A DNA stretch of 64,000 nt from Paragonimus skrjabini miyazakii. Lineage: Eukaryota > Platyhelminthes > Trematoda > Plagiorchiida > Troglotrematidae. The notes under the pieces were generated by a model that was not told the DNA's origin, did not search any database, and was given only the letters and a program-made list of their open reading frames with translations. Below, in pieces: positions 34,401 to 47,713 of the stretch; within the stretch, counting starts at the first letter, position 1; each line of letters opens with the position of its first letter. The stretch covers positions 32,560 through 96,559 of the forward strand of contig JTDE01002054.1 of NCBI GenBank assembly GCA_014338405.1, given 5' to 3'. A program made the translations under genes and the position numbers.

Positions 34401-37400
34401 TTCGCTTTTAACTAAAATTGCTTGTCACATGAAATGAGTAGGTAATATTGTGTGAAATGATAAAGCCCCTGCAGCTTGACAGAAGGAAACTTTGAATTAG
34501 TTTCAGGATCACCAGAAGGCAACTGACAGTTGGCAGAAAACGTACGATAACACTGGCTATTAACCTGCGAAATTAAGCAGGTCAACTTTAAGGTCAGAAA
34601 ATAGCAAACAGACTGTCTGACTTGATCTAAAAGATTACCCTGATAAAGCAAAGAGAGATTGCCGCTGGGACTTAACTTTCTACCCAATGCAAGCAAGGGC
34701 GAATCGTTTGTGTAGAGGAAGGTAGAATTGCCTCTTGCAGGACGTCAGAGCAAACGAGCCGCGTTATACTAACAAAATAACGAGTAGAGTAGGGGAATGT
34801 TGGAAGTTAATATACGTAAGTGATTTTGCTAGCCAATGAAGTTAAAGAAAATGATAGAATAATAGGCGGGAGAAATAGAAATCGCGTGAATTCAGGCACG
34901 CCATTGACTGTGGTACACCATCTTCTCGAAGAGCGTTTCTAACCAGCGATTTAAGTGGTCACGAGGACCTCAACCAATTCTCAAGTCCACTGAATTTCAG
35001 TAGTGCACTCCCACCCACATCCGCACTGACAGTTGGTTTCTGCCTAGAGAATAAACTTATCCCATGTCTAGGTTGATGAACAGTGGATATTATGAAGTTC
35101 TTTTTTATTCTGGCCAACCAGATGAGTCAGTCTATTTATATCCATTAAAATAGCCGATGTAATTGTGTTGATTTGACGATGAATGATCGAAAACATGTGT
35201 AGGTCACGTTGTTTCTTCCACGTCGAAAAAACAAATTACTCAACACTATCAAATGGCTTGGTGGTGTTTTATGCAGATACACTAGTTTTATCGTAGTCAC
35301 ATAATATAATAACCGTTACACTTGAATGAAGACTGTACAGAATAATTTCATTCAAACAGGTATAATGCCAACAAACGTTGTGGTGATAGGTCACTGCGGG
35401 AAGTAACACCTGTGATCAACACAGTCAAGTAGAGTGTTTATCGTACTATATGGATCGGATGGGAAAGAACTTCAACTTGGACTAATGTCCCACAAATATC
35501 GCAATGCGCAGCTTTTTGCCTCACACTCTCTGGTATACCAGACGTCAGGAGTGCATTATACTACGCGCAAATGAGGAGACAGTCAGCTGGATTGATGTCC
35601 GAATAAACTGTCTCAAGCTATCTTATGCCAAGTGTGTAGGTAGATAGTCGGATGCAATACTACGTGGAAGCTCAGACCAAACGTGTACGATCGGCCTAAG
35701 GAGTAGAGACGGGTGTAACTCACTACACTATGGCAACACCCGTTATCTTACGAGCTTCAAAAAACAAACGATCAGCAAGCGTTGACTATACACTGTTGTG
35801 CTTGCTAAACGGGTATATGTTTTGTTTGAATCAACTCTTCCGGCTTAGTTTTAATCGCCCCAGTTCACATGACAGACAAATATTTGCACCGATTGTGTTT
35901 GTTTTTCTTGTTGATTCCAGTGAGATTGTTTAACTTTTCGTGTCACCTGACGCTACATTTTACTTGAACAAAGTTTACGTAACCAAATCATTCTAGATTT
36001 TGGTTGTGGTGCTATTCGCGGACCATTCTTATCATTTTGTGTTATGAATTGCACACAACCACCTCCATACATTTGCTTGTTGTATGAGTTTCATTTGATA
36101 CGACATGTGACCTGAACCGTTTGATTACATGCTTCATGTTGATTGGCACTGTTCGTACACAATCACTTCTATTTTGCTCGCACGTAGACAGCTCGTCTGA
36201 AACTCCTAGAGTTTTTTGTCGCATACATAGCATACGGAATGCTTTAACTTGTGAAAGGTTGGTTCAAAGTGAACATCACCCACAATTGATCGCAATTTTT
36301 CGATTTAGGCTAGCCAACAGCTTTGTCCGAATGTGATGGTTGCGATTAAGTGTAAGTGAGGTTCAGTTTAAAATAGTTCACTCGCACGATGTGTAGTAAT
36401 GTTATTGATTTCATTCACCCGATTGCAAGTATCTACGAATAGCTGATTAATATAACTGTCTGTTGGGTACTGCGTATACAGTGAAAATACGCCCATTTTG
36501 ATCCTATTTGCTAGTTACTGTGAGACAACCCATTTTTCTTAAACCTGTGGAAATAAACAAAGTTTCATTCTGATCATATGTTGAAACTGCAGCTCAGAGC
36601 TGCAATGGGATAGCAGACAGCACCGGACCATATGCACATAGACAAAATTCACAAGCAATGAATTGCTTGTGTGCTTACAAGGAAGCTTGTCTCGGTTGCC
36701 AGTTATTCCGACAGGAAACATGCATATATTCTCATGTTAAATTGACGTTAAAACGTGAGAAGACTAGTCGTCATTTATGGTGGTTTCAGAGAAAACCAGA
36801 TTTAGTCAGAATTAACCTCAAACATCACATAAATCTTGTCAACTTAAAACATCGGGAAGTATGCTGAGATCTTGATGGTAAAAGGGTTCACTAGTAGCGT
36901 GGCTCAGCACACAATAATTGCATGAAAAAATGGTCTAGCACTTTGCGTAAGTAGTCTGAATAAAAAACCTATGGGTATGATTTTGTTGCGACATAAGATT
37001 AGGTGTCTGCCAACCACTATTTCCCTTCAAATCAGATGTTGGAGGTCTTACGCTTTACTCTGGATATTCTGCTAATTTGCAGCATGCTCAAACGCCCTAG
37101 AAATATCCTTAGTATTTCAAATATTCATCAACCTTGGACGACCAGTGCCGAATCGTTGCGTTTACACGACCCTCTCTTCACACCCCTCTTAATAGATATA
37201 AAGACGTCCTCCACTGGAGACCAAATTCACAACGAAAAGACTCGATCACACTGAAACTTACGGTTTTCTGCAGTGTTCAGTGTTCAGGGATTGCTTCAAC
37301 CCATCAGTTCATGTGGCCATTCCTTTTTCTGTGATTTGGTAATCAAGAGATCCACAGTTGGTTCAACCGCTCAAGTTACGTGAGAAAGTCTGTAAGATGA

Positions 37401-37789
37401 TCTTGTTGCAAAGAGCTACCTGCTGACTACCTGCTGACCTCGTGTGACTTCACGAATGAAGCGTGGGAAAGCATCCGTATCGTCTTTGGTTGCCAGAGTT
37501 CGGTGATATGTGTGTACCAAATCTATCCTGTTAAAAACGACTTTCTTACGCGCGCACGCAGCTGACTTGTGTAAAACTGAGAGACTGGGCGATCCTTCGG
37601 GCCTATTGAACTGTAATTACTGCAAGGCGCCAGCCAGGTGATTTTTTGAGATCAAACACCACGGTTGTCTTCAAAAAGGCATATTATTCAGAGTTCGAGA
37701 GTACGCTGGAATTATGTTCTGAAGAGCTTTGGTTTGTCAGGGGCCAACGGGTGATACCTTGCTGAGATGGAAAGTTCCTTAGTGTGGAT
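31441..37789. other. intergenic, no gene supported
   Basis: More than 6 kb without a recognisable exon or transposon. Open frames of up to 95 codons (for example 32288-32563 +, 34107-34394 -, 34412-34696 -) have no motif and no splice context. Confidence 0.5.
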
Positions 37790-38254
37790 ATGATCAGCAA
37801 TATTACAGGAATGTCGTCCGTTGCGCGAACGAGCTGTGGGAACTCAAATGAAGACATTTAAAAATTGTGTGAGTTGCAAGTTGGACAAACCTCGATACCA
37901 TTACTGCAACTGTTGCGCGCACGCCAAGTTTGATCTGCTCGGTGTTTCGATCAGTTAGCTTACCGTGCTTCGTATCGACCAATTCGTTGAACAGCCGGAG
38001 AAAATCGATGTTGATTATAAAAAAAGGTATTGCAAAAATTGGAAACACTTGGAGGAATGTCCGTTGAAGTTCCAAACTAAAAGTTCATTAACTTTGCCCA
38101 CATGTAGTTGTTCCTGGTAGTGCAGGGCTATGGGCTTCAGTGGCTTAACACCTGATCTGGAGTAGAAGGGAACACACTCGCTGGTATTTTGAAGACGACC
38201 AGGAACGTGACTGCTGTTCGAAATCTCGCACAAAAATGACGCTACGGGGTGCAT
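37790..38254 (-). mobile_element. degenerate Ty3/gypsy aspartic protease region
   Basis: Read on the - strand, a frame at 38215-38146 gives TFLVVFKIPASVFPSTPDQV, in the place of the gypsy protease LVDTGAEVSV box. The catalytic DTG has become VFK. Downstream, after two stops, LELQRTFLQVFPIFAIPFFI and IDFLRLFNELVDTKHGKLTD (38075-37920) match the end of the protease, normally L..RRTF.W.F.VADV..PI.G.DFL...GLLVD. Frameshifts and stops show it is dead. No LTRs were found around it. Confidence 0.7.
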
Positions 38255-38279
38255 CGCTGATGAATTTGGTCACAGTTAT

Positions 38280-38666
38280 TTACCCGCGTAGTAGCTTCCC
38301 TGCTAGACCGTCTGGCGGGTGAATGATTTTGTCACCCGACGTGTTGATTACCATTGCGTTGGTGATGCCAACAGTAACTGTCCTTCGTCTGCAATCTGTG
38401 GGTCTATGGAATCTATTAGACCGACATAGATACGGGGCTGCGACTTTGGCCCATAGTGTTACTATATCTACTGAAGACAAAGTGGATGCGTTACCTTCAT
38501 CGTTTACTGCAGTGCGTTGGATTGGATGTCCAACCTCTGATGCGACGCATTTATCTATCAAAGCGGGAGCCTGAGAACCGTCTAACATTTGATCATCCAT
38601 CTCCGCCGCCTCCGATGGTGGTTGAAGCGGTGCAATTACTACTGTCACTTGTGCTGTCTCCGGCAA
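38280..38666 (-). pseudogene. open frame upstream of the gypsy protease, possibly gag remains
   Basis: A 128-codon open frame on the - strand that ends 26 bases before the protease region, so it is in the position of the gag/protease junction of the same element. The peptide (MPETAQVTVVIAPLQPPSEA ...) shows no zinc knuckle or capsid motif I recognise. Its identity as gag is inferred only from position. Confidence 0.3.
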
Positions 38667-41599
38667 CCTCTATATTCGCATGAGCTGGAAAAGGGACAAG
38701 TGCATATTAGAGGTGACTAACAGTTGCTGCATTTTTTGGAAGAGGGTCGTCAGTCTTTGTTGTCCAACTTCACCTTAATAAAGAACTGCTAGAAACCGGT
38801 ATTTTGCAAAGGGGTGTCTTCTTTCATTTTGACTCCTATGGGTATGCGGCTGCAGTTCTTCACAGACTAGTTTGTTAGCACGTCGAAAGATTGCGCTGTA
38901 ACTTCCTTCAGCAAATGGGGCACCGATTGGATAAATCTAATTCGGTCGTAACAAGTTGTACTGTTTCATATTTCAGCTTCCAAATAAATGAAACACAGAA
39001 TGAGACCTGCCTCTAAAATTAATGGGATTAATAGCGACACCGTTACCGTAAACATTTGTGAATTAGTGGACATTAATTATAGAAGAGTAATTAACTTGTT
39101 AGTATAAAATTTGATATAACCAAATGTATAATCTGGACAGAAAAAGAACTACTATGATGACACACAGTAAAGTATTAGTATCATACGAACTCGCCGAAAA
39201 CGCCACGGTTAATAGTGTGTATGAAGTTGACATATTTATCAGTTGCTGGAATTGTTCAATAGTATACTCCTCACTGTATACATGCGTATAACAGCGAATA
39301 ACAAAGGCTAGATGCATTGATCTCATTTTGCGTTAACGAGTCTGAACAAGAGAGTGTATCGAAAGAGGAATGTCAACGCAGGGGGGTTATGAGACAGGTA
39401 GTTTAACTTCTGAACGGAGGTGAGAAATAACAGCTTAATTGAAACAAAATTTGGCTAAGATTTAGAGACACGAAACGAGTACAGTGTAGCGCAAATATCA
39501 AAAGTGTTATTTGACTTAGACGCTACAGGTAGAGTTGCACCACATGTGGCGCATGAAATGTGTGAACTGTCAGACTTGGTAGATTCAACTAATTCACACT
39601 ACCAGAACACTTACGCTGCCGTTACATACGTGTGTTTGTCTGCCTGACTGTGACTCGCACAAGTTCTTGCCCAACGATTACAGCACAAACGTTGCATTGA
39701 GTTGACGACAAAAAAGCATGCCAGTGCCAATTATAGTTAAAAGTATTCCACATAATTGTTGAATTTGCGGATAGGGAGTGAGTTATATGGTCATAGATTG
39801 GATGTAAGGCTTGCAGCTCTGTTGTTAGCAGGCTTGCTGTCCAAACAGTTCAGTAGGCATGTATCGCTTAACTCACTATCTGAGTTCCTTAGCTCACGCA
39901 GTCTAGTTGTAGTAATATTTTGATTCACTCACATGATCTGAGTTACGTCACGTAAATGGGCAACTTTGTTATTGATATCCATACCGTGACAACCGAATAT
40001 TCATAATGAATGGCAAAAATTACTATAGAAAACTACTGGAAAAGAAATCTTGAGATGATCAAACGATTGAACATCGAAAGCTGTTAAGGTGGACAGAGAG
40101 ATCGCGAGATCTTTGATAAACCGGTGTGAAATGCAAGTTGATTATATATAAACTTTTAGAAGTAAGTAAGCAAATCCGTAAAGTTCACTATTCCCTGTCG
40201 TTTAACAACCACTTTCGAACGTAAGTACTTGTGGAGATCAGCTAAGCGTTTATCACGAGAGTTCGTTATTTGATTTCAACAGTAACAATATTTCCTTTAC
40301 TCGATTCATTTTGACAATACCTAGAGAAATCTACAATTTCAGTTTGTACAAACACACTTCTGATGGCAGTACACTGTTCATCTCAGTCACGCACAATCTA
40401 CTCAGGTTAATCGTATTCGCCAAGTATGTAGATACTACGTAACCAAAAGTCTAATGAGCTTGTCATCTGATGTTGTGTTATATCGTCTCATAAGACTCCC
40501 CAATGAGTCCGCAGAAGTACGTTAGAGTAGTGTGGTTCTTAACCGATCAACACAAGTCCTCAATCTATCGTCAAGAGTTTTTAAACGACAGAAGCTACTG
40601 CAGTGATAATCGTCCAGTACTTTCTGGAATAACATCAATTTTGTCTGCCTTTGGACCAATGCTTACTGAGCTGTAACAGTTTTCGCCATCTGTTTGTACA
40701 CTGCGATTATTTAGAAATAACATGGACCTAAGTTCCAGACTAACACGATGTGTTAAATGGTTTGCTTAACTTCATAAGACAGGAGAACAATATACCCTAA
40801 GACGCTGTGATGGACGAAAACGCACTAAACGTCAAGTTGTTGGACCTGAGAGATTGCGTTAAACATTGTGTCATCATACTGAAGAGCTCCAAGTTTGCAC
40901 AAGAAGCATATTATTTGATAAAAAGCCCATGCACCCTGTGGTTTACAATGATGGCAGACTTTTGTACGTACATCGAGCCCAATCTGGATGAGTGAAAAGA
41001 ATAACCTGATGACACTGTACATAAGTATCAACAAACAAGTGTTTTCAAGATTATGGAAATTCATGAACATTTGCAGGGCACTAAAACACCTGGCTTTGTG
41101 ACATGAGAGTAATTAGACAGACTAACAAGAAACACGTAATCCTTCCCATATAGTAATCATCATGTCAACCATGTCTAAAATCAAACGTCTCGGTCGCAAA
41201 CAAAATTAGGAGAACCTTTATAAAACCAAAGTAGTTTCAAAGAAGAATGCGAAGTTGCAGTTCCATCAACACACAAATCGACAGCTTGACAAAAAGAGAG
41301 GAGGAGGATATCAAAGCATTACGTGGTAGCAAAAGGCATTGAAATTGAGGCCCACTGTTCCGTTTAGCGCGTATGTGTATTCGGTTCTATGACGTATTCG
41401 GCCTGAGTTATATTTGTTTCTACAGATTAATGCGTCCATTGTCGGTATAGTGTAATACATAAAATGTTCAGTCAAAACTGATGTCCGATTACGATTTACA
41501 CATTTGATATGCTGATGGGAAAGACAGTTAACTTCTGTCAGCAATGTCGACCGTGACAAAAAATATGGCACGACACACACTCCCAACTCATTGTACGCG
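38667..41599. other. intergenic, no gene supported
   Basis: No exon or transposon motif recognised. Frames at 39099-39326 (-) and 40807-41070 (both strands) look like chance. Confidence 0.5.
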
Positions 41600-41800
41600 T
41601 CAGCTTGAGCCAGCTGAAAATCCACCCATTCAGAGCGAAGGTTGCCAAGCAATACTACTGTTGCTTAGTTCTCCAAACATAGAAAACGTCACCTTTGTCG
41701 AACACCATTCGTTCATCAAGAAAATGTGCTACTCGAATGGTACACGACATGCTAATCGTCAGAAAATAAAATTTGTCAATCGATCACAATGTGAATGGTA
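41600..41800 (+). repeat. left member of a long inverted repeat pair
   Basis: Matches the reverse complement of 43218-43440 at roughly 80% by eye. Shared blocks include TTGTTGCTTAGTTCTC versus CTGTTGCTTAGTTCTC, TTTGTCGAACACCATTCGTT, CATCAAGAAAATGTG and GTACACGACATGCTA. Both members are open in the same frame over this part (PIQSEG...AILLLLSS), so the shared unit may once have been coding. No known family recognised. Confidence 0.75.
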
Positions 41801-43217
41801 GTCTGAATGTGTGCACTGCACATGATCTCCCTGGCAGGTTCGTGTCATCGCCGGCTCGTCTCTACCACGCTGGGAATGTGGTATCTGAACCTGGTGTGAA
41901 CCCTCGCATCATCCGTTTTTTTCAGTTTCACGCAGTTTAGAGACACCAGCTCAATAGACCGTGAAATCACATGATGTATTGGGCGTCGGGGCTGTTTAGG
42001 CTTGACGTACCTGGCGCGACGAAATGTCAACACTGTGGCACTAACCCACAAGAAAGCGACTGTTTAAGGGCTGAATTTCTGCCCTTAAGTGCGATGGGTG
42101 CTCGTCCGATCCCCAAGCCCTCAAACTGGGTGTTGGCGGCAGCAAGTGCAGGTTATAGGCCACCTATCGGGTGAGAAACAAATTGAATGCTAGTTTTCGC
42201 CATATTTTTTTGAGCGGGTGTGGGAGACAATCAAAGCGACCGGCAGGGCTCTAGACTAGCGAACGACTGAATGACACCGTATGTTAAAAACTCTGTGACG
42301 TTGGAAGCAGTTGGGAGTAAGTGCCCTGTTTTTTTGTTTACCAAGAGGTCAAGAGGTCCATAGACTAAAAGTTCGAATGGTAGATCTAATGTTAAGAGCT
42401 GAACAAACGTTGGTTAAGATCGATCACTCGGTCAGTTACCATAGGGAAGCGACCACACGTGCGTTAACGTGCAACAATGCTGGAACGACGGCCGTGCACA
42501 TTTTAATGTAAGACCCGAGAAGGCCCTCCAAAGATAACCGGCCACGACCGTTGGCTTTCTCTGTGTATGTAGTGTGTAATGAAGTCTCGCGTGACAATAG
42601 GCAGGGTGGTTTACAGTGTTCAGCTGGCATAAGACAGACATCCGAAACGTGTGCTGCCGGATAAAACAAATGGCCACGATCATCTGCCGTTAGTTAACCG
42701 ATTCGGATCTGACTTGAGAAAGCACTACCCTTGCGCTTCAGTCGATGCATTTTCACGCATGTGCACTAACTCTCCAGCATCGATTTTCTAAAAGGATTAT
42801 TGGATTTTCTCAAAAGCTTGTCTTGTCTGTTACCTCTCCGCTAGATTGAATCTTGTGTCTGAAACACCCCAAGGAGTTGGAAATACAAAAATAATTCAGT
42901 TAGTATGACTTCGCCAAAAAAAGGAAATGTTTTTTCAGCCGTAAAAGGACGTCACTTCATGTGTTTGGCTTAGTCGATTAATCGGAACACCATCTCGTTT
43001 CGGACAGAGAATAGTGTTAGTAAGGGATTGTGCGTTAAGTTCTCATTATTCGAACCATCAAAATCGTTATCCAGAAATGCCAACTCACACTTATCGAATG
43101 ACAAGATAGCAACTCATACGTGAACTGAATCACCATCATCTTGTATTATGGATATGTCTGCACCATTGTCGCATATCTTCATCCAACGTCCTGTAGCAAA
43201 TCCGTGATCTATCAGTC
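41801..43217. other. interior between the inverted repeats
   Basis: About 1.4 kb. The part 41820-42180 is richer in GC than its surroundings and open in one + frame (41971-42174), ending near ANWVLAAASAGYRPP-like sequence, but I recognise no protein. No transposase motif was seen. Confidence 0.4.
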
Positions 43218-43440
43218 CACTCTTCACATTGTAATCGACTGAAAATTTTTATTTTTTGACCAATAGCATGTCGTGTACGATGGAATATTGTTCATTTGAG
43301 TAACACATTTTCTTGATGAACGAATGGTGTTCGACAAAGTTGACGTTTTTGATCTGTTTAGAGAACTAAGCAACAATAGTATTGCCTTTTTTCGTTCACT
43401 CTGGATGATTGGATATTCAGTTGATTTACACTCTGACAGA
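43218..43440 (-). repeat. right member of the long inverted repeat pair
   Basis: Reverse-complement partner of 41600-41800. The - strand frame (43445-43224) reads PIIQSERKKAILLLLSSLNR, the same start as the + strand frame of the left member, then diverges through small indels. Confidence 0.75.
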
Positions 43441-44369
43441 TGCAATAAGTTTTAAGTGTATCTTGTCTTACTGGCGTCCGGCTCATACTATCTCAGTCTG
43501 CATGTTTTTCCATGCCTGTTCACATGACGTGCCTAGATTCCGTTTTCCATTTAAAAAGGTTGTCAGCGGTACAGTTTGGTATTATAAGCCAGTAGACAAT
43601 ACATGCGCAATAGATACGCTCAGTAGCATGTATCTTGTGTAGGCGACAGCAAAAATGAACGTCCTGATCGATCATCATGGCTAATATTCTGCATTCTTGT
43701 TCAAGCATATTAGCTAAATGGCATACATGCACAAACATATGTGAATCAATAGGAGAATGAAAGACATACCTACAACAGGTTTAGTCCCGAACACAAAACA
43801 GGGCGTATTTCAGACAACCTTGGACACACATGACTCGATTTTTCGAAATAACGCGCACATCTGTCCAGTAAAAGACATGCACTATTGCTACTTCGGGGTG
43901 CGTGGATCGATGGTGAACCATCAGAAACTTATTAGATGGATTTCTGTAAAATATTTAGTTCCGTTGTGATTTGTACCCCTCTTACTTGTAAAGATAGGTT
44001 TTCGTTAAAAGTCACGACAGATTTCCACTGTCTCACCCGATCTCGATCGATCACCAGCATAACTTAAGCAGTAAGGTGTAGGTACACCGTTGCGTATCTG
44101 ACATCAGTTTTCAAATGTTTAACTACAAATTTAAAAAAAATTTCACTCCTGTACAACATATTATCTATCCAAGTTGATCTAGAGCTCTATCACAAGATAC
44201 CATGACCCGAGTTATGGGAAATACTCTGTAATGGTTGTGAAAATCAGGTAAAAAGAGGTCAAGCAGCAGAATCCAAAATATTTTGTTTGTGTTTCCGTTG
44301 CAGGCTATGATACGCTGTCAATTTAAATAGCATTTCAAACAGCAAATTTCTTCACAACTAGATATCTTA
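43441..44369. other. no gene supported
   Basis: Nothing recognised. A 70-codon frame at 43757-43969 (+) has no motif. Confidence 0.5.
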
Positions 44370-45735
44370 CCGTACAGGTGGCATCTGGTTAATTTACCCA
44401 AAGGTCTTGTGATGGTCTTCATGTTTTACGTCTATGACATGACTTGACCGTCCGGTAATTTAGCCAGCTGCTGGTGACCTCAGTAAGCGAATTTCGATGC
44501 TGAAAATTCTTTTTGGCATGTGGAATATATGATCCAAACGTACACTGTGCAATTTATTTGTTTGACCAACCAATCGTAAATTTTCAAAAACATTCAGTGG
44601 TAAACTACCGCACTGATCACAAGTTCATTCCACTCGACATAGACTAGGCCGGGGGAGACAACGATAGTCAAATATAGTCAGTCTACTGACACCTTATTCG
44701 TAAACATGCAACAATTCCAAAATAGAACGATGCATAAGTCAAGCAAGCACTAGATATCCTTCCTTTGAACGACAACTGGATGTCACTTCCACATCACTGA
44801 TGATACGGGTTAGCAAAGTCAGCACATGTGGTTGATATTCTTGTTGACATTTCGTCAGTAATATTACAAACTGACAAGCTGACGATACCGAAGTATGTGA
44901 AACTTTCCACAGTCTCAAACAGATTGCAATGAAGAACGTAGGCATGGGAAAGTCCTCCTCTTAAAGTACATTCCAAACAAACTGGCTCTGTCACTCAACT
45001 TCTGCATGATCTGCACGTCTACGGTAAAGTGGATAGATAAGTCAGTGTCGCCCTCACACTTCACGTCGGTCAACCCGGCCCCAAGAGGAAACTCAACACA
45101 AAGTACACTGGATAATTCACTCGCACTTTCCAGAACGTCGTCCGTGATAAAAATGAACGGGAAGGTATAGATCAGGCCCTCCTGGTAAACACTCTAAGAA
45201 ATACTGAACGCCAGAGACGGTTGCCCATAACCCCTCACGCTGTTTGCAGGGTGAACATATAACAATGCTTCTAGATTCATCTGTTTCTCTGGAACCTCTC
45301 TTTAAAGGAGAAATTCCATAGAATAAATAAACCAAAGACAATCTTTAGTTCTAAAAGGGCCACGGCCGTCGGATGCCTGTATGCATTTTGGTGCTTCAAG
45401 AGCCGTCGAGAAGAAAGTGTAGTAAAACTATCATGAACGAGATGAATAACCTGTTAACTCTTCACGTAGTTGACTGTCCCAGGGTTTAGTGATACGACGA
45501 AATGCAATTCTAGTGGATGACTTTGACTTACTGAAGGCTAGGTTGCCTCTGTGGTTGTCACAAAGCCATCGGTACTCTTTCTGAAGCAGGATTACCCATT
45601 GGTAAGCATTAGGTCTCTCAGCCTTCTATCTGGCTCTAACTTACGACGTCAGCCCAACCGCAACACGCTATTAATCCTTTTTAAGAAGTTGGCCAACCGG
45701 ATTTCAGTTAACACCGTGTATTACAGCCTCTTGTA
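44370..45735 (-). pseudogene. degenerate RTE-type LINE reverse transcriptase
   Basis: Read on the - strand, consecutive frames follow the order of an RTE-like reverse transcriptase. LCDNHRGNLAFSKSKS and RRITKPWDSQLREELTGYSS (about 45620-45450) match the block usually ending REEQ.GFR. Then EVPEKQMNLEALLYVHPANS (about 45300-45240), PFIFITDDVLESASELSS and GLTDVKCEGDTDL (45058-45041) follow; the last stands where the catalytic YADD should be, so the active site is EGDT. Next are FGMYFKRRTF, ETVESFTYFGIVSLS and NITDEMSTRISTTCADFANP (44914-44820), a stop in place of a Trp, SDIQLSFKGRISSA, and last GQVMS and NMKTITRPLG (44455-44391). Frameshifts and stops are many. Endonuclease domain and ends were not found. 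Confidence 0.85.
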
Positions 45736-47499
45736 GTTAGGTTGTCCATCGTTCTCTTCACTGTCGCCAAAATGTGACGGCAATGAATGAGGTACGCATG
45801 TCTATTGTGTGCCAGAGCATCTTACCACTGAATAATAAATGGAGTGAAACGTAGTAAGTACACATTGGTGTCACTGCTTTATGTATGTTGTAACTAAACC
45901 AAATTTGTAGTGGTGGACTCAGCCGGATGCGGATACTCATAGATCGGCTAATATTATTTTGAACATTGGCCTAGCTATCCGAACTTCGGGGTGGTCCATA
46001 TACATATGCTGTATATATGGCGCATGTCACTGACTTGTCAACGTTTTTCTAGTCCGTTTGAGCCATTTTGGATTACACTTGCAAAACAGCCCCAGGTCGA
46101 TCATATGAACTGATTCGGGCAAAAGTGGAGGTTTTTGATAACTCCAACATTACTAACCGGCAAGCTATACTTACACTGTCCTTCCTCACATCTTACTACC
46201 TCAAACAAACCAGAACTCTTTCTGGCCGTCGCATTTCCCGCTCCTTCATTTACCTTTGCTCTGGTTAGAATGAGCCCGTGTTACATTCCTTCCATTCTGT
46301 CCGGGCTATATTGACCTAAACTGCGGCGGAGGTGTGCACACAAGGTTTGTCACAGTAATGCCGCTCACTTGCTACATGACTGAATGGTCTAACTGAGCAT
46401 GTGTGAACGAAAGTAAACGACAGTTGGTTCAGATAAAAGACTACACTTAAACGGCCAGCAATGATTAAGACTTCCGATTCCTATTAGTTGCAATGACGTC
46501 ATTAGCACAACCTATCCGTTATGACTGAAGGTGAAACAGCCGCGTGCATTCACGCTAAGCATAGGAGGCATTCTGGACAAACTTAAGCGTTACAGCTTAG
46601 ATGTCAACACAAAATTATTTTGTTTGTCTTTAACTTACTTTGCACAATTCCCAAAATAAGTAACTGAAACCTAACGTATAGTAAAAGAGAGTCCATCTTT
46701 GCACTCGATTGAGTTATCTAACGATAGAATTAAAGACCGTCGATAAGGCTGCACAGTTTTGACTGAGTGTATTGTGGTGTCACACGAAAATGTGCAATGA
46801 GTTTTTGGTACAAATTGACTTTTAGAAGACTAGTGAAGATGGTCAAGATGACTGCATACTTTGCTTGCGATGCTAGTCAGACGAACTGTTGAAATCATGT
46901 GACCACTCACTGGGTTGATAACTTTACGTAGATTGGCGTGCGCTTATTACTAACTTCCTGAAGCAACTTCAGTTTAGCAATGGCTAAGGTCGTTCGTCGA
47001 AGGGCTCATTAAAAACAACGTAGTTGTCCATCTGCGTGACTGAACTGTGATTAGATGTGATGCAGAATGTGTTTACTGCGCGTAATGCATCGACTCAGCG
47101 TACGTACAACGTTTCAAATCTTCAGGCATACGATAAACGATTACAGAGCTTGTTATTACAGTGCAATTACGTGATACACCTGACCAAAGTAAATAACTGT
47201 TTCGACATAATGTTCGGTTAGCGATTGTGTGTCAATAACTTGCAGTGTAGAAGTTGGAATGATTGCTAGGGCATTTTCACCTTATGTGTAGTTACTACCT
47301 CACTGTGCACAAAATCAATATCATTCAGAACAGGATAATTTAGTTTACTGTTAGGGCGCCCACCCTGTTACTGTGCCAAGCCGCCTCGGTCGTGAGAAAA
47401 AAGAAGAAACGATTGACTCAGTCCTACTTAGCGGAACTGTTCAAAGCGATCGAGACTTTTTATACCGCCAGGCTCATCTGCGACCCTAACTCTTTTTCC
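45736..47499. other. no gene supported
   Basis: The missing endonuclease part of the LINE to the left should lie in this direction, but I could not recognise it. Nothing else seen. Confidence 0.45.
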
Positions 47500-47713
47500 T
47501 TCCAACAACTGTTCTCTTTGATGTCTTGGTAATGTGTGGTCATTACGCGCCCTATAAATACTTTGTACTTGTCGCCTTTGCCGCGCACTTTTTGGGGCGG
47601 AACAAAGCGATTTTCTTTCTAGGCGACTTTTGGGCTTGTCTTGGGAGCAAATACGGGGACAGTCGCGGTACTATTCGGGACCGAGATCTTCGTGTGGATT
47701 ATTAACCGGAGGA
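47500..47713 (+). mobile_element. LINE endonuclease-like fragment in a GC-rich block
   Basis: An uninterrupted + frame reads LPTTVLFDVLVMCGHYAPYK, then FLGRNKAIFFLGDFWACLGS and KYGDSRGTIRDRDLRVDY before a stop. (V)xxYAP followed by LGDFNAxLG is the signature of the apurinic-type endonuclease of non-LTR retrotransposons. The Asn of GDFN is Trp here, and the spacing between the two motifs is about ten residues short, so it is a damaged copy. The surrounding block (about 47350-47760) is clearly richer in GC than its neighbours. A CTATAAATAC at 47551 could alternatively be read as an LTR promoter; I prefer the coding reading. Confidence 0.5.

Noticed and set aside
44870..44910. CTGACGATACCGAAGTATGTGAAAC, hammerhead-like on the + strand
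   Set aside because: It is the antisense of a conserved RTE reverse-transcriptase block, stem II overlaps a core base, and no stem I or III forms.
47350..47640. Possible LTR promoter (CTATAAATAC) in a GC-rich block
   Set aside because: The TATA-like string lies inside an uninterrupted frame with LINE endonuclease motifs, and no second LTR was found.
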